Origin: a virus
Virus record (IMG/VR): IMGVR_UViG_3300051212_001621
Span: 1-23,381 of that record
Reading direction: 5' to 3' (one strand)
DNA: 23,381 nucleotides
The notes under the pieces are model-generated. The model was not told where the DNA came from. It saw nothing but the letters and a program-made list of their open reading frames with translations, and did not search any database. This document shows, one piece after another, positions 4,555-13,500 of this stretch (its first letter is position 1; every line of letters begins with the position of its first letter). Made by a program: the position numbers and the translations under genes.

Positions 4555-7500
4555 ATGCCTAAGACTGCTAACCAGATTTCTCTTTTAATTGAGAATCAAC
4601 TTGCATCATTTATCACAGACGAGTATGAGCTTTTTACAAAGTTCGTACAAAAATACTATGAGCAGCAAGAATTAAGGGGTCAACCTCTTGATATCATTAC
4701 AAATCTTGAAACTTATAGAAATATTGATTTTTACGAGAAAGATATTCTCAATAAATTTACCAAGCTAACTCAGTTTCTACAGGATACTGATACTGTTATT
4801 AATGTAGAAACTACAAGTTCATTTCCTGATAGTGGATATTTGAAAATTGATGATGAAATTTGTTTTTACAAATCAAAAACAGAAACGCAATTTCTCGAAG
4901 TAAGTCGTGGCGTAAGTGGAAACACGACACTTGGAGATTTGTATACGAAGTCAATCTTTGTAACCACTCAATCAGATGACCATGTAAACGGATCATCTGT
5001 TTATAACATTAGTAATCTTTTTCTTTTTGCTCTTGTAAAGAGTTTTGAATCTCAATATCTTCCAGACTTCCCAATTTCATATCTGAATCAAGAAGTTGAT
5101 CAAAGAACTCTAATCAAGAATATTGCAGATTTCTATCAATCAAAAGGCACTAGTAATTCTGTCAAATTCTTATTTAAGTGTTTAATTCAAAGTGATCCAG
5201 AACCAGTAGTATATTATCCAAGAGATAATACGCTAAAAGCATCAGAATCCACTTGGAGAAGAAATTATTCTATTAAAGCTAATATCTTTTCAGCAAATCC
5301 AGATGATTTAATTGGTAAACAAATCATCCAAGATTTGGAAGGCAATTATGCTTCAGCAACAGTTGACAATGTTCTATTCAATGGAACATACGATGGTATC
5401 GATTTATATGAACTGATTCTTGCTGAAGAAACTGTTAATGGATCTTTCTTAACTTCATCAAAGACATTTTTAACATCTGCTGTTTCTGCAAACTCTTCTG
5501 TAGTAGATGTCTTCTCTACGCTTGGTTGGGGAGAATCTGGTAAGTTTCGCATTGAAAATGAAACCTTTACATTTGAAAAGAAGAATGTAAATCAGTTTTA
5601 TATCAAAACAAGATCTGGATCTGCTTCTTATTCTGCAAATACATTTGTATATGATTCTGCAAATGTTTTTATAGAAGATAATCCCATTTTAATTCTTGGA
5701 GTATTGTACACAGCAGTACCAAAGATTAAAGTTCCATATCTTTCTGCTGGTGAGCAAATTGAAGTTTCATCTCCTGGTTTTGTTACAATCGATCAAAAAA
5801 TCTTTGATTCCCAAAATAATCTAAGGTGGAAACTTTCTACATCAAAAGTTGCAGGACTACCAGATGTAAATGCAGATGTTTCTGGTGTATTTCAAGATGA
5901 AACTGATTACTATATTGCATCATCTGGATTTCCTTCACATTTTTTTAATTTAGATGTTCCTGTAAGAGATCAAAGACAATTAAGAATTATTCCAAAAAAT
6001 TCTGAACCAACTACAGAAATCTACAAAACAAACCAGGGAGATGTTGGCATTTTTGTAAATGGCATCGTTGCAATGGGTGCTAAAGACGAAGAACAAATTT
6101 TTTCTGGTCCAATTCAAAAAATCTCTGTGTTTGATAGAGGAAGTGGATATGCCAAGCCTCCATTTGTTTTAATTAATGGAGTTCCGAATCTTGCTCGTGC
6201 AAAAATGGCGGGGCAAGTTGTAGAATCTATTATTGTTGATGTCCCTGGAAATTACAATTCTACACCAAATGTAGAGATTGTTTCTGGCAGAAATGGTATC
6301 GTTGCACCTGTTATTACAAATGGAGAAATTACAAGTTTAGTTGTCACAAATCCAGGTCAATTTTATTCTTCTCCACCCATAATCAGAATTACAGACCTTG
6401 CTGGCAAGGGAAGATTTGCAGATTACACTTCTATTGTTTCTCCAGCTGGACAAATTACTGGGTTTATTCAAAGAAGAACTGGAAGTGGTTACACTGCTGA
6501 AAATATTCGTATTGATGTAATTCCAGTAGGAAGTGGTGCAAGAGCAAATGCTTCTGTAAAGAGTTGGACAAAAAACAGGTATTACAAGTATCAGTCTAAA
6601 CTAGATTCAAATAATGGTTATTACATTCCTAACAAAGATCAGTCTCTAGACTATGGTTATGCTTATTATGCTTCTCCAAATTATTTGAGAACAAATGATA
6701 CTGGTGTTGGACATTCTCCTATTTTGGGTTTTGCTTATGATGGAAATCCAATTTATGGTCCCTATGGATATTCAAATCCATTAAACTCTAGTAGTCAGAT
6801 TACTAGAATGACTTCTAGTTATAGTAAGAATATTTCTAGACAAAATGGACCATCAGTATCTCAGTATCCACTAGGAACTTTCTTTGAAGACTATACTTAC
6901 ATTCATAAGCTTGGTTCTTTAGATCAAAACAATGGTAGATTTTGCGTAACACCAGATTTTCCAAATGGAACATATGCATATTTTATCACTGTAGATTCTT
7001 CCAATGATCCAGTATTTCCATATATTATTGGAGATAACTACTATTCGATTCCTAGAGATTCAAACTACAATCAAAATATTTCTCAATCAGATATTCCAAA
7101 AAATGTAATCAGACTCAGAACTGCAGACATTGAAAAGAATGGTGACTTAACCAAACTTTTAATTGATGAAGTAGAAAGAGGAACTGTTACATCTGGCATA
7201 TCCGTTTCTAGTCAACCAAACTTTTCGGTTGGTTGTAAATTAGAAATTGATAATGAATCAACTGGTGGTTATGATGCATCTGCAGAAGTTTCATCGGTAA
7301 AAGGAAAAACAGTTCTATCAATTGAATCACAATCAACCAAATGTTTATTGATTGATCTTTCAACAACCGCGTATCTTTTTGATGGGGACATAATCACACA
7401 AAATGTCACTGGAGCTACTGGTGAAATTGTTGGGGATGTGTTTTCTGGAACAAAATTTGCTCTTAGAAATGTATCTGGAGATTTTTCTAATGGAGATACT

Positions 7501-10500
7501 CTCAGTTCGAGCACTTCTGTTGTCAATTTAATTCTAGACAAAAATTCATCCTATACAGTTGGTGCAGTATTGCAACTAACAGATGGAAAAGTCTCGATTA
7601 TTGCACAAGGAGAAGTTTTAGAATCCACTGTCGGTAAAAACACTGTTAAGGTTAAAGTTAACTCTGGTCAGTTTGTTCCAACTGATGGTTACTATATTAA
7701 GAGCTCCAATCTATTTGATACTCCTGGTTCTGAGTTGTTAGATGTTAATTCTCTAAGTAGCAACTTAAGAATTTTTGAAATTACAGATAATGTAGCAATT
7801 TTAAAAACAGCAGATGCCCATGGTGTTGGCATTGGTGATAAAATCACTGTAGACATTAATCCCAATGATGCTCAAACAACCACAAATTATTATGTAAGAA
7901 GTAGAATATTCCAAAAAATTAAATTTGAATCTCCAGGTGCATCAACTACAATTAATGACAGTGGTATTGGAAGACTATCTCTTCTAAATTCTGGAGAAAA
8001 TTACACTCCTGGAACTTATCAAAATATTGCTTTAGTTGGTGGATCTGGATCTGGAGCAAAAGCAAATATTACAGTTTCTTTTCAAGGAAAAGTAACTCAA
8101 TTTACTATTGTTGATAAGGGAGAAAATTATAGCAAGTATGATATTCTTACTGTAGGAAATTCTGCTTTATTGAAAACAAATTCTTCTACTCCGTCATTAA
8201 AATTATCTGTAGATCATGTTGGACTCGCTCTTCAAGAAAATAAGATTAAAGTTTCCAGTGGCATTGGATTTACAGATGATGATTTTATCAAAATTGGAAA
8301 TGAAATTGTAAAGATTGTCAATAGAACTGGTGATACCTTTACAGTATTGCGTGGACAAAAATCAACAATTGCTATCGATCATTTTGATGGTGCATCTGTA
8401 GAGCTTTTTGATCCTGGTTTTGATCTGCCAAAGGGATTACCACTTGGTCAATCAGTACAAGATCCAAAAATCGAACAATACAATCCAATTACACAAGAAG
8501 CTGAGGTTGTATTTGAATATGGTCAAACACTGGATACTATCAATGCTGTATCTTTGAGTACGGTATTTTTTGATGTAAGTGCTGACACTCGTTTAGTCAG
8601 AGTTGTACAAATTGAAGATCCTATTGAGGTCTTTATTTTTTCAAAAGACAATACCAACTTCATCAGAAATCCTGAAATTGAAATTAAAGAATTTTACAAA
8701 TATAGATTTAATGTCTCCCATTCTTCTATGAATGGAAGAAGTTTTGATATTTCTCCAAGCATTAGTTATAATATTGAGACCCCAGAAAAGATCGACTTAG
8801 GATCAATTGTAGATTTAAAGATTGGTTTTGGTTCAAGAGTATCAACAAATCTATATTCAAATAAGATTCAAAGTAGATATTCTAAGTATTTCTATTATGA
8901 TCGCAATAGAATTACTTCTTCCGAATCTGGCTATTTCAAAGTAATTTCAGATCCTTTGCAGGGCGAGAAAGATTCTTTATATGTAACCGATACAAGTATT
9001 GTGTATGATACAAAAGTATTTGCTCCTCATGATGGTAGTGGTAGTATTTCATATACATCAAAATCTAGATTTTCAATTGGTGAGATAGATACGATTGAGG
9101 TTACCAATATTGGTTCTGAGTATAAAAAAATTCCAATTGTGATTGGAGCATTGCCTACAGAATCATATAGAGCTTCTGCAATTGTAGATATCTCAAATGG
9201 TTCTATTTCTGGTGTACGAGTAATTTCTGGAGGAAGTAATTATTCAAATCCAAGGGCCGTAGTTGATGGAAATGCAGTTCTTGATGTTGTGGTGGATAAT
9301 GGTATAATTACTGGCGTTTTAATTAAACATCCTGGATCTGGATATAATTCCATCCCAGAAGTTAGAATTGTGGAGACTGATGTAAAAATCTATTTGGAAA
9401 GTGAAGATATTGGATTGCCAAGAAATATAAGAATCATCTCAAACGGTGGGTCATATCATACCGATTCTACACTAAGATCTTCATTAAGATCAAATTATGT
9501 TTTTACCGTTTCTAACTTTAGTTCAAATGGATTTGCTTTGGGAGAATCTGTAGTTCAGATTACAGATGGTGTTGAAACTGCCAGAGCTAAAGTTTCTTCT
9601 TGGAGAAATGGTTCGAATATTTTAATTGTTAAGGATGTCACTGGTCTTTTTAGGGAAGACAAAGAGATTATTGGTTTAGCAAGAAGAACTACTGCAAATC
9701 TTGATAGAATTAGATACGCTGAGTTTGAACCAACAATTAAAACATATTTTGATAATATTGGATCATTCGAAGATGATCAGGGAATTGCAAGTTCTTCAAA
9801 TCAAAAAATTACTGATACTTATTATTATCAAGATTACTCGTATGTAGTAAAATCAAGAACTCCAATTAATGTTTGGAGAGATTTAATCAAGCAAACTACA
9901 CATCCAGCTGGATTCCAATTATTTGGAGAAGTTTTGATTGAATCTGATGCTGACATCAGCATGTCAAATAATTCTAAGACTGTTGCTACTAGCGTTATTC
10001 AGTTATGGGATCCTTTAAAAAATAAAATTAGTGTGGTTAGCACCAGAAAAAATATTATAACATCGATAATTAAAACGGAACAACTTAAAGTTGAAAAAGG
10101 TTCTGGATCTATCGCATTAGATACTTTTAGCACAACAGAAATCCGAGCAAAGCGTGTTTATCTGAATGCTGCATTTGATGGAGCATTTACAGATAAAGGA
10201 AATCTTGAAGGAACACAATCATTTGTATTGATTGATGATGATGGCGCGGTCGTTTCTCCATATAATGAACAGGCATTAACAATAACATTAGATGGCATTT
10301 TACAGGAACCTGGATCTGCATATCAAGTTAATGGAAGTATTATAACATTTGCTTCTCCTCCACTTGGTCCAAGCACAGAAGATGGTCAAGAAGTACCTGG
10401 AGTAATATTCTATGGAAGACTATTTGAGTTCAAGAGAGCAGATCTTAATGAAAGATATTTGAAAAAAATTAGAAACATTTATCAAAGATCTGGTACTTGG

Positions 10501-13500
10501 ATTGATGCAGCAAATCAATTAGCAATGAACAAAGCGTTCATTCAATCCGAGACTCTTGGTTATATTAGAGAAAAATATCCAACACTTTCTTGGGGAACTT
10601 TAAGTACAAAATGCTATCGTGATATTGGACTAGTTATTGAAGCACTAGAGCATGATTTGAGATTTGGTGGAAATTTAAAGACAATTGATGCTATTGAATC
10701 ATATTTTGTAGGAGGTACTTTATCTTATATTGATGGAGAGATTCAAGCATCAATTGATGCTTATTCGTATGCAACTAGATTGTGCAAAATTGCAATGAGA
10801 AACTGGGATGTTGTCGAGCGTCAAGCTTCTTGGACTTCGGGGACAGACATTATTGAAATTACAAATACTGATAATGTTGCAATAGGAATGAAGATTAGTG
10901 CTGGCAGAGCTTTTTCGGATACTACAGTAATTCAAGAAATTATTGATAGCAGGACACTTCGTTTAAGTGAAAACTCACTTCCAGGAAATAATATTCCAAA
11001 TGAAAATGCCCAGGTTACATTTATTTGGAGTGGATTAAATACTGGCACTTTTTATGATGCTGCTACTTTAATTGAAAGAAACAAAGAAAATATTCAAAGA
11101 GAAGCATCACATAGAATTTATGATGAATATCCAAAATTTACATATCCAGGTGTTCCCGAGGAAGCATTTAGATTTAAGGATGGTAGAAGATTAATTTATG
11201 AAAATCTTAACAATATTGTATTGGCAGTTATTTCCGAATTGGGTAGTACATTTGGTCCTCAATATGCAACAGATTCTTGCGCCAGAGATTTAAAAATTAT
11301 TCTTTCTGGAATTGCTGAAGATTTGGGTAGAGGATCAAATTCTAACACAATTTTTAATACAAAGGAGTATTTCTTAAATCATGATGCTTTGGAAGGAGAA
11401 GTAACAGAATCTGTCTATGCTTTTGAATATGCAAGAGAGCTTTGCATTGAAGCAATTAATAATAGAGGTTCTTATCAAGATCCAAATATTATTCTTGTTC
11501 CTGACTGCACCAATGTTAATTCTGCAATCACTGTTCTATTTGATATATTAATTGATGCCATTTCTTCAAATACTCAACCAAATATTCCAATTAATACTGG
11601 GATTGTATCCTGGACAAGATCAGAGGATTTCTGTTTTAGAGATACTGGAATCCTAGTAGATGCTGTTGTCTATTCTCTGAGATATGGTGGTAATCAAAAA
11701 ATTGTAGAATTTGCAAATGCATATTTTAATAATTACAAAATCAATCATATCGGAAACGAATTATTAGAGACAATCTATGCATACAATGTTGCAAGAGATT
11801 TGATGATCCTTGCAATGAGGAATCAAATCTCTGGATCAACAATTGTATTTCCATATACAAATTTAGATATTCGTATTGATACACAATCTCCCTATTGTGT
11901 TGAAGTAGAAAGTGCTATTGCCAACTATGCACAAATTGTTGAAGATATTTTAAAAGGAGGTCCAGATAGATTAGATATTGTTCCCGAGAATGAATCTTCA
12001 ACTGGAAATTGGACATCTTTGAGAGTGTATGTCAATAAAAATATTTTACCAGATCAAAATCTACTAAATGGCGTATTCAGAGAGTGTGAAGAGGTTGCTT
12101 CATCTTTAGATTCATTAAATGAAGTAATAAGAAATATCTTAATTACTGGTCCTGGAGCAGTAGAAAAAACAAATCCAGATTATGTTGATAATGAAAATAA
12201 AGAATTTGATCTATATTATCTCGATGGATCACCAGTGATCACTGAAGAGAACGAAAATTTATTCATTGCAATCAGTGGAATTCTACAACACGAACAAGCA
12301 TATTTTATTGATAAATCTCAAACTCCAAACAAAGTAGTTTTTAGTGGAGCTCCAATTTGGGGTCAAGAAGAAAATGTTAAAACTGTTCAAGAACCTCTTG
12401 CAGTAGAAAATATCGCATTACATGGTGTTGGAAATTACATTCGATGTGAATTAGACACATCAGGAATTTTAGATGGATCATCTGGTCCTTTCATTATTCT
12501 AAACACTTCAACAAAAGAGGTTAGAAATATTGATGATTCCAATTATGCACTTGTATTCATAGATGGAATTCTTCAGAGAGAAGGAGACTCTTACACTATT
12601 AATGGTCCAGCAATTAATTTCTCAAGAGACATCTATAAAGAAAATAATGTAGAGATTATTCTTCTATATGGACGAGATATAGAACAAAGTATCACATTAC
12701 ACGATTTTGAACCAACAACCTACTTCAACCGACTAACATTAACAATTTCCGATACATCTCCAAATGATTATACTGATTTGTTTACTTGGTTTAATACAAA
12801 TTATGATAATGAAACTTTTGCATACCAGAAAGATGGATCTAATAAAAATCTAATTGGTAAAATTAAGAGGGTATATAAAGTTAACAACAATACTGTAGAA
12901 CTAGTTCTTTCTGGAAATAATCCAATTTTCAATGGAAGCGAGCCAATTTATGGATCTACTGATTATATCAACTTCAGTGATGAGACAATTTTTGGAGGAA
13001 CATCTGCAACATTAGTTTATGCGTTAGATGAATTTGGGAATCGTAGAATGCAGAGAGATTCTTCTGCATGGTTATTTGATAGTATAAAATCAGATGAATC
13101 ATTCTATGTTCAAAGAAATCTATTAGCAAGGTTGAATGCTGGAGATTCTGTAAAAATTGATGGCGAAAAGAGTTATAGAGAAATTAAAAAATTACCTCAA
13201 TATGTAAATCCAAAAGATTATAATGCAGGTGCAGATATTTCTTCTAAGTTTTATGGTTCAATTATCACAACAAATTATAATGGTTCAACAAAAGGAGTTG
13301 GACTAAGTGCAACATGTGAAATCAATGCAGAAGGAGAAGTAATTAATATTGAATGGAATAGAAAGGATTTAAATCTCTACTACCAGCAAAACATTTTACA
13401 AAAGACAACCGCATATGGTTATGAAACTCCCCCAGTCTTGCATTTTATTCCAGTCAATCAATCTGGAGGTGGAGCTTCTGCTGAGGTAATTGTATCCAAG

